Shown: positions 45,095 through 54,561, numbered from the stretch's first letter. The stretch: DNA of 64,000 nt from Pelagicoccus sp. SDUM812005 (GCF_031127875.1 NZ_JARXIA010000019.1:95387-159386); one strand, 5' to 3'. A program made the numbers and translations. Notes: a model not told the origin generated them from the sequence alone.

Positions 45095-46559
45095 GCACAA
45101 ATCATTGGGACTTAAGCTTACCGTTTGCTGGCTTGCCTGGGCGCTTCTTGCCGCTTCGGGCCAGGCCGAGGAAGGCAAGCCAAACATCGTCGTCATCATG
45201 GCGGATGACCTTGGCTATGGCGATTTGGGCAGTTATGGCTGCGAGGATATTCCGACTCCGAATATCGATCGGCTTGCGGAGGAAGGAGCGCGTTTCACCT
45301 CTGCCTATGTGACGTGGCCGATGTGCGGGCCCTCGCGGGCTGGGTTCTTGACCGGGAGGAATCAATCGACTTTTGGGTATTATAAGAATCAAACCTCGCC
45401 GCTGGATCCGGATCAGGGACTGCCTAAGATTGAGACGATAGCTAGCTTATTGCAGAAGCAGGGCTATGTGACAGGAGGCGTTGGCAAGTGGCATATGGGC
45501 ACCACGGACGAGCAGCATCCGAATGCGATGGGTTTCGACGATTGGTTTGGTTTCTTGAGCGGCGGTTTGATGTATTTCCCCTTGGATCATCCTTCCTACA
45601 AGGAAAAGTATAATCCATTGGAACGGCCCGCGAAGTGGCGGGATATCCACCACACCTTGCCACTGATCCATAACAGGGAACCGGTGAAGCGAGAGGGTTA
45701 CCTGACGCACGAGCTGACGGCTGCCGGTATCCGTTTTTTGGAGAAAAATCGGGAAAAGCCGTTCTTCTTGTTCATGTCCTACAATGCTCCGCATCTGGAT
45801 CTGGAGGCTCCGGTAGAGACGATCGCAAAGTTTCCGCCGGAATCGATGACGAAGGTACCGGGGGTCAAGCCGGAGGCGCGCTCGGTTTACGGCGCGATGG
45901 TATATGAGTTGGATCAAGGCGTGGGGAACCTCTTGGCGAAGCTCGAGGAGCTGGGGCTCAGCGAAAACACGGTGGTGTGGTTTTTGAGCGATAACGGCGG
46001 CATGGTGCGGACTAGCGACAACCGTCCGCTCAGAGGGAGCAAGGGCAACGCCTACGAAGGGGGCTTGCGGGTTCCGATGATCGTGAAGTGGCCCGGCATG
46101 GCGGCCGAAGGCGTAGTGCTGGAAGAGATGGTCACTTCCTTGGATATCGGAGCCACTTCGCTCGCCATGGCAGGCGGGGATCCGGAATCCTCCGGACTTC
46201 ACGGCAAGGACATCCGGCCGTACTTGATGCAAGAAACGAGCGAGGCTCCGCATGAGCGCTGGTTTTGGCACACGGCCAAAGGGGCGAGGCCTGAGGGAGT
46301 GGTGCGCGAGGGCGATTTCAAGCTGCTGATCAAAGAAAAGGGAAAACCGGAGTTATATCATCTTAGGGAAGACTTGGCAGAAACCAACGACCTTGCGGAA
46401 GCGCAACCGGAGCGGGTGCAGGCCATGCTTGCTCGGTGGTTGGAATGGAACGAGGGAAATGCTCCGGACCTGTGGCAGACTCCCGATAAGAATGCGTATC
46501 AGTATGCTGACTACGATTGGTTGATCGGCAGCCAGCATTACAAGGCGAAGTCGGAGTGA
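45084..46559 (+). CDS. Secreted type I sulfatase
   Basis: From ATG 45084, overlapping the previous stop, the 491-residue product has a signal segment (LKLTVCWLAWALLAASGQA), IVVIMADDLGYGDLGSYG, and MCGPSRAGFLTGRN with formylglycine site Cys81. Other signatures are GGVGKWHMG, WFLSDNGGMVRTSDNRPLRGSKG and EGGLRVPMIVKWPG. The C-G-P-S-R active site differs from C-T-P-S-R of its neighbour. It is the last gene of the GH172-sulfatase-sulfatase operon and ends 40 bases from the convergent cytochrome gene. Confidence 0.93.
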   Translation: MKIRHKSLGLKLTVCWLAWALLAASGQAEEGKPNIVVIMADDLGYGDLGSYGCEDIPTPNIDRLAEEGARFTSAYVTWPMCGPSRAGFLTGRNQSTFGYYKNQTSPLDPDQGLPKIETIASLLQKQGYVTGGVGKWHMGTTDEQHPNAMGFDDWFGFLSGGLMYFPLDHPSYKEKYNPLERPAKWRDIHHTLPLIHNREPVKREGYLTHELTAAGIRFLEKNREKPFFLFMSYNAPHLDLEAPVETIAKFPPESMTKVPGVKPEARSVYGAMVYELDQGVGNLLAKLEELGLSENTVVWFLSDNGGMVRTSDNRPLRGSKGNAYEGGLRVPMIVKWPGMAAEGVVLEEMVTSLDIGATSLAMAGGDPESSGLHGKDIRPYLMQETSEAPHERWFWHTAKGARPEGVVREGDFKLLIKEKGKPELYHLREDLAETNDLAEAQPERVQAMLARWLEWNEGNAPDLWQTPDKNAYQYADYDWLIGSQHYKAKSE

Positions 46560-46599
46560 GCGGCGTAAGAGACCAGTTCTGCCGCGGTCGAGGCAAGGT

Positions 46600-48102
46600 T
46601 TAGTTGAGCGATTTAAGGTATTCGATGATGGCGTCGCGGTCGGCTTCGTTGAGAAGGCCTTGGAATCCCATCTTGGTACCGGGGGTAAACGTGCTGGGAC
46701 CAGCGAGGAACGCGTCGAGTGTATCCTCGTTCCAATTACGGTGCTCTTTGGCTGACTGCTTCATGGCGTCGGAATAGTCGTAGCCGCGAAGGTTGGCGAT
46801 CGGGCTGTCGAAAATGTTCTTCAAAGTTGGGGCAAGCTGGGGATTGGCGTGGCAGCTTTGGCAGAGGTTGTAGAGCGCTTCGCCTCTTTGCTGCGTATCC
46901 ATCGCTTCCATCGTTTTTGAATCGAGGATGTATTCGGAGCGGATGGCCATCATGGCCTTGTCCTGTTTTTCGGACAGGGAAGCTCGAATCTTTTGGTAGG
47001 CTTCGGCTTCAGCGATGGCAGCTTTGATCTCGAGCAGGCCAAGATCTGTGGCTATCGATTTGTAGCGCTCGAGGCTGAAGGTTTCGGGGGCCTTGCGGAG
47101 TTTGTCCATTTCGTGGAGCAGCTCGCGACGCCTTGCCTTGAAGGCGGATACGATGGGAACGAGTTCTTGAGTGGCCTTCCGCACGATGCTTTGCTGCTTG
47201 GCGTTGAGGACCTGCTGAAACTGCTTGGAGATTTTGCCGCGATTGGCTCCGTGGCCGCTTTTATGGCGGATGGATACGAAGCCGAAGAATTGGGCGGGTT
47301 GTCCGAGGGGGATGACTTCGTTGTCAGCCATTGTTCCGGTCAGCCAGGTGAAGGCTTTGGCGAACAAGTCTTCGTATTGGGCCGAGAGCTCGCGGTCGAG
47401 ACCCTCCTCGCGGATGCGGCTTCTGTCTCGCTTCGCTGTCGCAGCGAGGGCGGGATCCTCGCGTAGGGCCCGCAAGGTTTTCCATTGCTCCTCGGTCAGA
47501 AGGTCTTCGACGGCGGCATAGGCTCTAGCTTCGTGCAGGGCGACTTCTGCGTTGAGCCAACCGAAATCGCGAGCGAGAGTGGCGGTCTTTTCGCTGTCGA
47601 TCGCTTCGCCGGTGTAGAGATGATGCTCGAGCATGCGCAGGATCTTGCGGCGCGTTTCCCACCAGGCGGCGAGCGGAGCGGCTTCGGCCTTCACGGCTTC
47701 TAGCATGACGGCTCGTTGCGCGGGAGTGGCAAGTTCATAGAAGGCGCGGCCCAGTTCGCCGCGTTTGGCGACGCGTCCGCTCTGGTAGCGTACGGCGACG
47801 AAGCCGAAGAATTGGGCGTTCTTGCCGATGGAGAGTTTTTCGTTGTCGGCGGGGGAGCCGCTGAGCCAAGCGAAACCTTTGGAGTAGAGGGCCATTTCGA
47901 TGTCCTTGGCGGAATGGCGGCCGGAGTACTCGCTCTCGTTCCAGTTGTTGCTGCGTCCTCCTTTGCCATTGCCCTTGCTTTGGCCCATGAGCTTGGGGCT
48001 GTTCTCGTTAAAGCCGCGTTCTTGGGCGGAGAGGGAATATTCTTGCAGAGCCAAGGAGCTGAGAAGGAGGAGGAGCGCGAACTGCAGAGGGATAAGTTTC
48101 AT
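46600..48102 (-). CDS. Secreted cytochrome c with a duplicated unknown domain
   Basis: The 500-residue product starts at ATG 48102 with a signal peptide (MKLIPLQFALLLLLSSLALQ). Two repeats of about 165 residues follow: the first has FAWLSGSPADNEKLSIGKNAQFFGFVAVRYQSG (split here as FAWLSGSPADNE and NAQFFGFVAVRYQSG), the second FTWLTGTMADNE and PAQFFGFVSIRHKSG. Each then has a helical part. I do not recognise this repeat. The C-terminal 100 residues are a class I cytochrome c: CQSCH at 414-418 and a probable Met ligand in TKMGFQG. It should be a periplasmic electron carrier or heme enzyme. It diverges from an OmpR-type regulator gene and is convergent with the sulfatase operon. Confidence 0.82.
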   Translation of the reverse strand: MKLIPLQFALLLLLSSLALQEYSLSAQERGFNENSPKLMGQSKGNGKGGRSNNWNESEYSGRHSAKDIEMALYSKGFAWLSGSPADNEKLSIGKNAQFFGFVAVRYQSGRVAKRGELGRAFYELATPAQRAVMLEAVKAEAAPLAAWWETRRKILRMLEHHLYTGEAIDSEKTATLARDFGWLNAEVALHEARAYAAVEDLLTEEQWKTLRALREDPALAATAKRDRSRIREEGLDRELSAQYEDLFAKAFTWLTGTMADNEVIPLGQPAQFFGFVSIRHKSGHGANRGKISKQFQQVLNAKQQSIVRKATQELVPIVSAFKARRRELLHEMDKLRKAPETFSLERYKSIATDLGLLEIKAAIAEAEAYQKIRASLSEKQDKAMMAIRSEYILDSKTMEAMDTQQRGEALYNLCQSCHANPQLAPTLKNIFDSPIANLRGYDYSDAMKQSAKEHRNWNEDTLDAFLAGPSTFTPGTKMGFQGLLNEADRDAIIEYLKSLN

Positions 48103-48148
48103 AGTTGGGGTATGCTAGGGGCAAAGGGTTAAAGCAGCCCCTTTGTCT

Positions 48149-48168
48149 AAATTAATAAACGTTAATTT
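48149..48168. promoter_or_regulatory. AT-rich inverted repeat AAATTAA-N6-TTAATTT
   Basis: Perfect seven-base arms lie between the divergent cytochrome (start 48102) and response regulator (start 48223) genes. The symmetric AT-rich form could be an operator or overlapping promoters for either gene. Confidence 0.4.
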
Positions 48169-48222
48169 TGGGGTTTTGGGTTAGCCTGATGCCTCGGTTT
48201 GGGCTTGGCTCAAGGTCTGGGC

Positions 48223-48891
48223 ATGAAGGTCTTGGTTGTTGAAGATGACGAGAAGCTGTCGGGCTTTATCCAAAAGGGATTGGAGGCTGAGGGATTCGTC
48301 GTGGACCTGTGTCGCGATGGGGACGACGGTTATGCCTTGGCGACGACGCGGGAATACGATGCGATGGTGCTCGATATCATGCTGCCGGGACGTGATGGCT
48401 TGAGCATTTTGAGGAACTTGCGCGAGAGGGATATCGGGACGCCCGTGATCGTGCTGACGGCCCGGGGCAGTCTGAACGAGCGTCTCGATGGACTGAAGCT
48501 CGGAGCGGACGATTACATGATGAAACCGTTTTATGTGGAGGAGTTGGTGGCTCGCCTGCATGTGGTAACGCGTCGTGCGACAGGGAGCGGTAAGTCGATT
48601 TTGTCCAATGGGGAAGTGAGCTTGAACCTTGTGACGCGCGAGGTGCGGATCGGTGAGGAGGCGATCGAATTGACAGCGCGGGAGTTCGCCTTGCTCTCGT
48701 ACTTAATGCGTTCGCCGGGGCGTGTTTTTTCGCGGGCGCAGATTTGCGAGCATGTTTGGAATTACCATTTCGACCCGGGGACCAATATCGTCGACGTGTA
48801 TATTCAAAAGTTGCGTAAGAAGCTCGCTGGCGATGGCGAGATTATCGAAACGGTACGCGGGGTGGGGTATCGTATTCGGGAGGAGAGTTGA
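48223..48891 (+). CDS. OmpR-family response regulator
   Basis: The 222-residue protein starts at ATG 48223. Its receiver domain has MKVLVVEDDEKL, phospho-acceptor Asp51 in MVLDIMLPGRDG and Lys in ADDYMMKPF. The C-terminal winged helix has ELTAREFALLSYLMRSPGRVFSRAQICEHVW and ETVRGVGYRIREES. It forms a pair with the histidine kinase gene that starts three bases after its stop, with an AGGAG ribosome site inside its own 3' end. The regulated genes are unknown; the divergent cytochrome gene is the nearest candidate. Confidence 0.95.
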   Translation: MKVLVVEDDEKLSGFIQKGLEAEGFVVDLCRDGDDGYALATTREYDAMVLDIMLPGRDGLSILRNLRERDIGTPVIVLTARGSLNERLDGLKLGADDYMMKPFYVEELVARLHVVTRRATGSGKSILSNGEVSLNLVTREVRIGEEAIELTAREFALLSYLMRSPGRVFSRAQICEHVWNYHFDPGTNIVDVYIQKLRKKLAGDGEIIETVRGVGYRIREES

Positions 48892-48894
48892 AAA

Positions 48895-50343
48895 GTGAAT
48901 ACGCTAGTTTCATTTTCGTTCCGGACTAAAATTGCGGCGCTCGCAGGGATGATCACTGGGGGAATCGTTCTAGCTTCCTGCTTGGTTCTTTGGAACCTCA
49001 CTTACCGTTTCCAGTTGGATGGTCTCGATCGCGATATGCTGCGGATCGCCCAGGCTAACCTGCAACGCGTTTACGGGCGCTCGCATTGGGAGCGCTTGGA
49101 CGAGTCGCTTAGTTTTCAGGCGAAGGACGACGAGAGCGCCTTAAGCTTTCGTATCTGGATGCAATTACGCGGTCGCTATGGATACGTGTCCAGCGCTTGG
49201 CCGGAGGCCTTGGACCCGACGGAGCAGTTCCGGAACTGGGATGCGCTGCAGGAGTCGATGGACGCTCCGCCCTTGCCGGATAAGGGGCAACCGATTGCGA
49301 GCGAGAATCCAGCCTTGGCCGTCGTTGCGTCGTCATTCAGCGATGAATACGTGGATGGAGCGCGGTGGCGGCTTGGTATGTTCGACAATTATTATGGGAG
49401 CTTGGCGATAGCGGTGGATATCGATTCCTTTGATGCCCGGATGGATGGATTGAAGCGGCGTTACTACTGGGTGGCTCCCTTGGCGCTCCTATTCGCCTTT
49501 TCGGGGGCTTGGCTCGTGGCGAGTCGCTCCCTGAAACCCGTAAAGGACTTGACGGCGGCAGTGGAGGGCTTGTCGGCCCAGGGGCTTGATCAGCGGCTTG
49601 AAGAAGATGTACAGGAGAAGGAGTTTCGCCGATTGGTGAGGATCTATAACGACATGCTGGCACGCCTGGAAACCTCCTTCGAGCAAGCCCGACGGTTCAG
49701 CGCGGATGCTTCGCACGAATTGAAGACGCCTTTGGCTCGCTTGCAGATGGAGTTGGAGGTGGCGCACAAGGAAGCGAAAACGGGATCGAAGGAGCAGGCT
49801 ACGTATTCAAATATATTGGACGAGCTGAGACGGCTGAATGGGATCGTGGAGAAGCTCACTTTGCTTTCCTTGTCGGACGCCGGTCGTCTGCAGCTCGGTC
49901 TCGAAGAGATCAGCTTGAATGAGATGCTGGCAAACGTGGTTGAAGACTGCAACGCGCTTACAGGCGGCGAACGGATCCACCTGCGAGCCGAAGCGGAATG
50001 CGTGGTGCCAGCCGACCCCGTCTTGCTCGAGCAAGCTGTTCAGAACCTTTGCGGGAACGCCTTGAGGTATGGATGGGAAGATGGCACGGTGGAGGTTTCT
50101 CTCGCTAGGGGCAGGGACGGAAAGTGTCGCCTGCGGGTGGCCAACGAAGGGCCGGCTATTCCGAAGGAGGAGTGGGAACGGATCTTCGATCGCTTCTATC
50201 GAAGGGATGCGCACCATCGCTCGCGCCAGCAGGGAGCCGGACTGGGGCTGAGCTTAACGCGGGAGATTATAAAGGCGCACGGCGGAGAACTCGCTCTGCT
50301 GCGTTCCGACGGAGACTGGACGGTGTTCGAGGTGGTTTTGTGA
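48895..50343 (+). CDS. Membrane sensor histidine kinase, OmpR-system partner
   Basis: The 482-residue protein starts at GTG 48895, with AGGAGAG eight bases upstream. It has a first membrane segment (IAALAGMITGGIVLASCLVLW), a periplasmic domain of about 140 residues, a second segment (VAPLALLFAFSGAWLVA), a HAMP region, HisKA with RRFSADASHELKTPLARLQ (His274) and an ATPase domain (NLCGNALRYGW, GAGLGLSLTREI). The periplasmic part resembles neither discoidin nor PAS domains clearly. It pairs with the OmpR-type regulator. It is convergent with the LacI-type gene, whose stop is nine bases away. Confidence 0.93.
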   Translation: MNTLVSFSFRTKIAALAGMITGGIVLASCLVLWNLTYRFQLDGLDRDMLRIAQANLQRVYGRSHWERLDESLSFQAKDDESALSFRIWMQLRGRYGYVSSAWPEALDPTEQFRNWDALQESMDAPPLPDKGQPIASENPALAVVASSFSDEYVDGARWRLGMFDNYYGSLAIAVDIDSFDARMDGLKRRYYWVAPLALLFAFSGAWLVASRSLKPVKDLTAAVEGLSAQGLDQRLEEDVQEKEFRRLVRIYNDMLARLETSFEQARRFSADASHELKTPLARLQMELEVAHKEAKTGSKEQATYSNILDELRRLNGIVEKLTLLSLSDAGRLQLGLEEISLNEMLANVVEDCNALTGGERIHLRAEAECVVPADPVLLEQAVQNLCGNALRYGWEDGTVEVSLARGRDGKCRLRVANEGPAIPKEEWERIFDRFYRRDAHHRSRQQGAGLGLSLTREIIKAHGGELALLRSDGDWTVFEVVL

Positions 50344-50352
50344 GGCGGGAGG

Positions 50353-51402
50353 CTAAGCTTCGCGTTGCAAGCTGGAGCCGCTAACCCAAGTGGGAGAGAC
50401 AAGGAGACGTTGTGGGATTTTGGGTACGCCGAATTCCTGGTGCTCGACGAGGCGGGATAGGAATTGCATCGCAACTTCACCGATCTCATAGGGCTGCTGG
50501 TCAAGGCCGGAGTCGAAGCCCGAGTCGTAGATGCTGCTTCCCGCCATGCCGAGCTGCTTGCCCACCTCTAGGCCGAGCTCCTGAGTCCACTGCCGCACCA
50601 AAGGGTGCGAAACGAAAACGGCATCGATTCGGTTTTGCTCGAGCCATTGCTGGTAGCTCGCCCGCCCGTGTTCGGGGTTTTCGGATTCGAGAAGAAGTGG
50701 AGGAATGATATCGTGGCTAGGAACGTGAAGGTCTCGGTGGGTTTGGAATCCAGAGAGGAAATGGTATCGCGTGCGCTCTTCCTTTCCCTTGAATCCGATG
50801 TATCCAATTCGCTTATACCCGTGTTTCAGCATGCTGAGCGCTGCGATCCGTCCACCTTCGAATTGGTCGGTGCATACGATATGCCGGTTCGAGTTCGGAC
50901 TGTTGAAACCGATGCGCAAGATCGAGAAATCGTCCCAGCCTTCCGACGGTATTTGAAAGGTGGAGGGTTGGGGAGGCACGATCAGTCCGCGTATTCCGCG
51001 GGTCAGCATGATGTCCCGCAGTCGCTTCGAGCTGACCTTGAGCTCTTGGATATTGAAGGGCTCTATATCGTAGCCGAGCTTTTCGGCTGCTGTCTGGGCT
51101 CCTTCGAAGTAACGGCGAAATTCGGTGCACTTGAAGAAGTGCTTGGGGTCCTCCCAATTGTTGATCCAGCCGATGGTGGAGTGCAGGCGCTGTCGGGTTT
51201 CGGCGTAGCGATAGTTGACGAGTTGACGCAGCACGGGGTCGGGCCGGTATCCCATTTCCGCGGCGATGTCTTGGATATGGAGCTTGCGGCTCTTCGAGAT
51301 GCGGGGGCTATCTCTCAAGGCGAGGGATACCGCGACGTGCGAGCAGCCTGCTTTTTGCGCGATTTCTCGAAGCGTTACGCGTTTGGGAGGCGTGTCCTTC
51401 AT
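50353..51402 (-). CDS. LacI-family transcription regulator
   Basis: The 349-residue protein has an N-terminal LacI helix-turn-helix (VTLREIAQKAGCSHVAVSLALRDSP, hinge EMGYRPDPVLRQL) and a sugar-binding-like domain ending GLDQQPYEIGEVAMQFL. It is a paralogue of the LacI protein at 54.6 kb: both share the PDP hinge variant, an IRGLIVPPQ/IRGVLLPPE segment and the D-Q-x-P-Y-E-I-G motif. This subfamily is typical of Opitutales and usually sits beside polysaccharide enzymes. A TTACACTGG copy lies 149 bases upstream in the long intergenic region shared with the beta-helix gene, which would allow it to control both itself and that gene. Confidence 0.93.
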   Translation of the reverse strand: MKDTPPKRVTLREIAQKAGCSHVAVSLALRDSPRISKSRKLHIQDIAAEMGYRPDPVLRQLVNYRYAETRQRLHSTIGWINNWEDPKHFFKCTEFRRYFEGAQTAAEKLGYDIEPFNIQELKVSSKRLRDIMLTRGIRGLIVPPQPSTFQIPSEGWDDFSILRIGFNSPNSNRHIVCTDQFEGGRIAALSMLKHGYKRIGYIGFKGKEERTRYHFLSGFQTHRDLHVPSHDIIPPLLLESENPEHGRASYQQWLEQNRIDAVFVSHPLVRQWTQELGLEVGKQLGMAGSSIYDSGFDSGLDQQPYEIGEVAMQFLSRLVEHQEFGVPKIPQRLLVSPTWVSGSSLQREA

Positions 51403-51892
51403 AGTTGTTTTGAGGTTTGGGGTATGACGGGGTGGCTAGCAGGCTAGGGAGGCCAAGGGAGAATCTTGAGCTTGCGCGAGGGAAGAGCGTGAGACTGTTG
51501 GACCAATGAGGTTGTCGCACGCAGGGCGGCGCATTGTTAGCTACAAAGGCGCTTACACTGGATACCCGAACCTTCCGTTTTTGGTTTAACAGGGTAACGG
51601 CGATAGGTGTTGAAGAAGTGAGGATGTTGCATGCACTTTTGATTATCCGGAAAGGCGCAGGGAACTTTGTTCGCTGCCGCGTTTGATTCCGTTTTATACC
51701 CTCTACGTTCACCCGTTTCTCCAAAGAACATAACCCCCTATAAATGCGGTTGCGTGCCAGCCTGCGACCGTCGCAAGAGAACTGCGACGAGGCGTAGCTC
51801 GCTGTAGCCGTAGTACGAATACGCCTAGGCATGGCTCTGTCGCTGTCGATTGGACTGCGCAGGACTTGCCGGCAGATTGTACATTGCTCCAA
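51403..51892. other. Intergenic region between LacI-type and beta-helix genes (490 bases)
   Basis: I see no protein or RNA gene here. It holds a TTACACTGG copy at 51553 and a TTTAACAGGGTAAC stretch near 51586 that may be a second binding site. The 330 bases between the TTACACTGG copy and the beta-helix start leave room for a long 5' leader. Confidence 0.6.
51551..51566. promoter_or_regulatory. TTACACTGG motif upstream of LacI-type gene
   Basis: GCTTACACTGGATACC lies 149 bases before the LacI-type start at 51402 and 326 bases before the beta-helix gene. It has the same orientation to the minus-strand gene as the copies at 12.9, 25.7 and 61.8 kb have to theirs, which would fit autoregulation. 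Confidence 0.5.
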
Positions 51893-54526
51893 ATGAAAAA
51901 CTGTAACTGTGCCCCTCGGAGGAAATCGTTCCTTCATGACTTGAGACTGAAGCTGTCGCTTGTAGCGGCTGTTTCTTGCCTAGCGGCAACCGGTGCCGCT
52001 CAGACGACGGTAACTTCGCTCCCAGCCTTGCTGCCGTACTTGGATGACGATAACGCGAACGTTAAGCTCGCTCCTGGAACCTATTCGATCACGGCCGCCG
52101 ATATAACCAACGGGACTTACGGATATACTGTAAGCGAATTAGGGTCGACAGCGGTTTTACTCTTTTCCGGTAACAATAGTACCTATGATTTTACCGATGC
52201 CAAGATCGAGATGGATACGGATGTCTTGCAGGCTTTCGGGAGCGTAAAGGTTTTCGAAATTCAGGTGATCGGCAGTAATAACGTATTGAAGAATCTGACT
52301 TTGGAGGACCTAGGAGACACTCGGCCTAAGAAAAGCGCCGTTAGTTTGGTGGTGGATGGCGCCGGGAATCTAATCGAAGGATTTCATATGACGGTGCGCG
52401 GATCCTACCCCTATGGATATGGCGATGTTTTCGGAAAAGGTGGGCCCTATACGATCAAGCACTTCAAGCATAGCGCCTTGCTGCTTCGAGGATTCCAGAA
52501 CCACATCAAGAACTGTATCATCATCCATCGCTCCTACGGGCATGCCATTTTCATGCAGGCGGCAGACGAACCCCTTATCGAGGGCTGTTATGTAGAAGGG
52601 GAGATGCGTACGACCGACGATATGTTGGCCGAAACATCGGGCCCCGCGTTCGATATCGCCTTCGAGACCGTATGGGGATACACCCTGCCCGCAGGCTACA
52701 AGTTGAGCCTAGGAGAAGGCGGGATTCGCGCTTACAATGCCGGAACGACCTTGATCGACGGCGTCGTATATTCACGCGGGACGAGCAACGTTACGGTGAG
52801 GGATTGTACGATTAAGAACATGAGGACCGGGGTGACTCTCGCTCATGCAACCGGTACCAAAGAAGTTTCGGGTACGATGGTTATCGGCAGCGAAAATGGC
52901 TTTTCGCTCGGTTCCGGGGTTGTCCGCACTTCGGGAGCGGATATTGTTTATGGTCCGCTGTTGAAGAACGCTTACAGCTCCGACAAGAATTATACTGCAG
53001 ACATTATGCTGCTACCTCCGAGCGAGGATTTCTATAACGGTACCCAAGCGGTTGCCTATATCGGAGGAAGCAATCACAATCTGACCTTCCGGGGAACCGA
53101 GTTTAGGCACAATCCTGACCTGAAGGTGATGGTCTCAGGAGATTACCAAGGGATTCGTATGCTCAATGGCGCGAATCCTTCCCAGAACAACCTGACCTCC
53201 AACTCGGTGGAAATTAATAACCTTACGCATTACCCGTTGGTGATTCATTCCGACAGCACGGGAGCGACAGGACAGTCGGTAGGGCCGCTTACCGACAATG
53301 GTAGCGGTTCGAATATCACCAGCGCTAGTCTGCAAACCCTGCCAGAGCCTTGGGCAGCCCACGACATTGGCGACGTTGGAGCTGCGGGTAGCTCGTCTTA
53401 CGCCAACGGAGTCTTCACCGTTGTCGGTTCGGGCAACGATATCTGGAATTCCGCGGACGAGTTCCAGTTCGCCTATCGCTACGTGAACTCTTCGGATGCG
53501 ACCATCACTGCAAAGGTCGACTCGGTCGATAACACAAACGGATGGGCCAAGGCCGGGGTAATGATCCGCGAACACGTGGGTACTGGATCACCTCAGGTCT
53601 CCTTCATTCGACGTCCCACGCAGGGCATTTCCTTCCAGTGGCGCGATACGCACAGCGGCGGGATGACCAGCGTTAAGGATACTACCATAACGGGAGCTGT
53701 CTGGCTGAGGCTTGTGCGTAGTGGAAACACGGTGACAGGCTATTACTCGAGCAATGGCACGAGCTGGACGAACTTTGCTAGCGCTACGATCGATCTGAAT
53801 GAATCGGCCCCTATGGGCTTGTGCGTGACTTCCCACAACGACGGTGTCCTCTGTACGGGAACGTTCAGCAACGTTTCCTTGGACGCAGGCGACGTGGTAG
53901 GCTCCTGGGATTTCGGAGGCGTGTACGGTTCGCATGTTCCGGACAGTTCTGGATACAGCAATCCCGCTTTGGTGGCGGGGGCGACCGTGGATAGCGGCGT
54001 CAATGGTGGCACAGCGCTCCGTTTTGATGGCGTCGACGACACGGTGGCGGTGCCGGCGAGCGTCTTCGACGATGTTCTCAACGAGATCTCAATAGCCATG
54101 TGGGTTTTTGGCGATAGCACCCAAGCTCGCAACGACTCGGTCTTTTACGCTGAAAACTCCTCTGGTAATCGTGTCCTGAACATTCACCTGCCCTGGAGCA
54201 ATTCCCAGGTTTATTGGGATGCCGGTAACAACGGGGGTAGCTCCTACGATCGCATTAATAAGACAGCGAGTTCCACGGAGTTTGAAGGTCAATGGAACCA
54301 CTGGGTATTTACCAAGAATGCTTCCACAGGTAATATGAATATCTACCTGAACGGCGCTCTTTGGCACAGTGGAATGGGTAAAACCAAGACTATCACAGGA
54401 ATCTCAGCAGCGTCTATCGGCAGCGGAATATCGAACAACTACTACGATGGCCGCCTGGACGAGGTAATGGTCTTCAAGACGGAGCTCAGCGCTTCGGATG
54501 TTAGCTTGCTCTACAATAGCTACTGA
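51893..54526 (+). CDS. Secreted right-handed beta-helix protein with lectin-like and LamG modules, family unassigned
   Basis: From ATG 51893 the 877-residue product has a signal peptide (LRLKLSLVAAVSCLAATGAAQ), a right-handed beta-helix (about 30-480), a concanavalin/DUF1349-like module (about 495-665, with GWAKAGVMIREHVG) and a C-terminal LamG module (about 670-876). The helix opens VKLAPGTYSITAADI and shares with the protein at 58.5 kb blocks such as GSYPYGYGDVFGKGGPYTI, CIIIHRSYGHAIFMQAA and EGEMRTTDDMLAETSGPAFD. Fold and setting suggest a polysaccharide lyase, hydrolase or epimerase; the typical PL6 motifs are not evident to me. The LamG module matches that of the alginate-lyase-fold protein at 10 kb. 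It is preceded by a long intergenic region with a regulatory motif and followed by a terminator. Confidence 0.8.
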   Translation: MKNCNCAPRRKSFLHDLRLKLSLVAAVSCLAATGAAQTTVTSLPALLPYLDDDNANVKLAPGTYSITAADITNGTYGYTVSELGSTAVLLFSGNNSTYDFTDAKIEMDTDVLQAFGSVKVFEIQVIGSNNVLKNLTLEDLGDTRPKKSAVSLVVDGAGNLIEGFHMTVRGSYPYGYGDVFGKGGPYTIKHFKHSALLLRGFQNHIKNCIIIHRSYGHAIFMQAADEPLIEGCYVEGEMRTTDDMLAETSGPAFDIAFETVWGYTLPAGYKLSLGEGGIRAYNAGTTLIDGVVYSRGTSNVTVRDCTIKNMRTGVTLAHATGTKEVSGTMVIGSENGFSLGSGVVRTSGADIVYGPLLKNAYSSDKNYTADIMLLPPSEDFYNGTQAVAYIGGSNHNLTFRGTEFRHNPDLKVMVSGDYQGIRMLNGANPSQNNLTSNSVEINNLTHYPLVIHSDSTGATGQSVGPLTDNGSGSNITSASLQTLPEPWAAHDIGDVGAAGSSSYANGVFTVVGSGNDIWNSADEFQFAYRYVNSSDATITAKVDSVDNTNGWAKAGVMIREHVGTGSPQVSFIRRPTQGISFQWRDTHSGGMTSVKDTTITGAVWLRLVRSGNTVTGYYSSNGTSWTNFASATIDLNESAPMGLCVTSHNDGVLCTGTFSNVSLDAGDVVGSWDFGGVYGSHVPDSSGYSNPALVAGATVDSGVNGGTALRFDGVDDTVAVPASVFDDVLNEISIAMWVFGDSTQARNDSVFYAENSSGNRVLNIHLPWSNSQVYWDAGNNGGSSYDRINKTASSTEFEGQWNHWVFTKNASTGNMNIYLNGALWHSGMGKTKTITGISAASIGSGISNNYYDGRLDEVMVFKTELSASDVSLLYNSY

Positions 54527-54561
54527 TTTTTTTAGTTAAGGTATCGTTTATGGTTTGCGAG

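Noticed and set aside
51308..51937. A 209-codon open frame on the minus strand across the LacI upstream region
   Set aside because: It overlaps both the LacI gene and the beta-helix start in other frames and has no recognisable domain or ribosome site.
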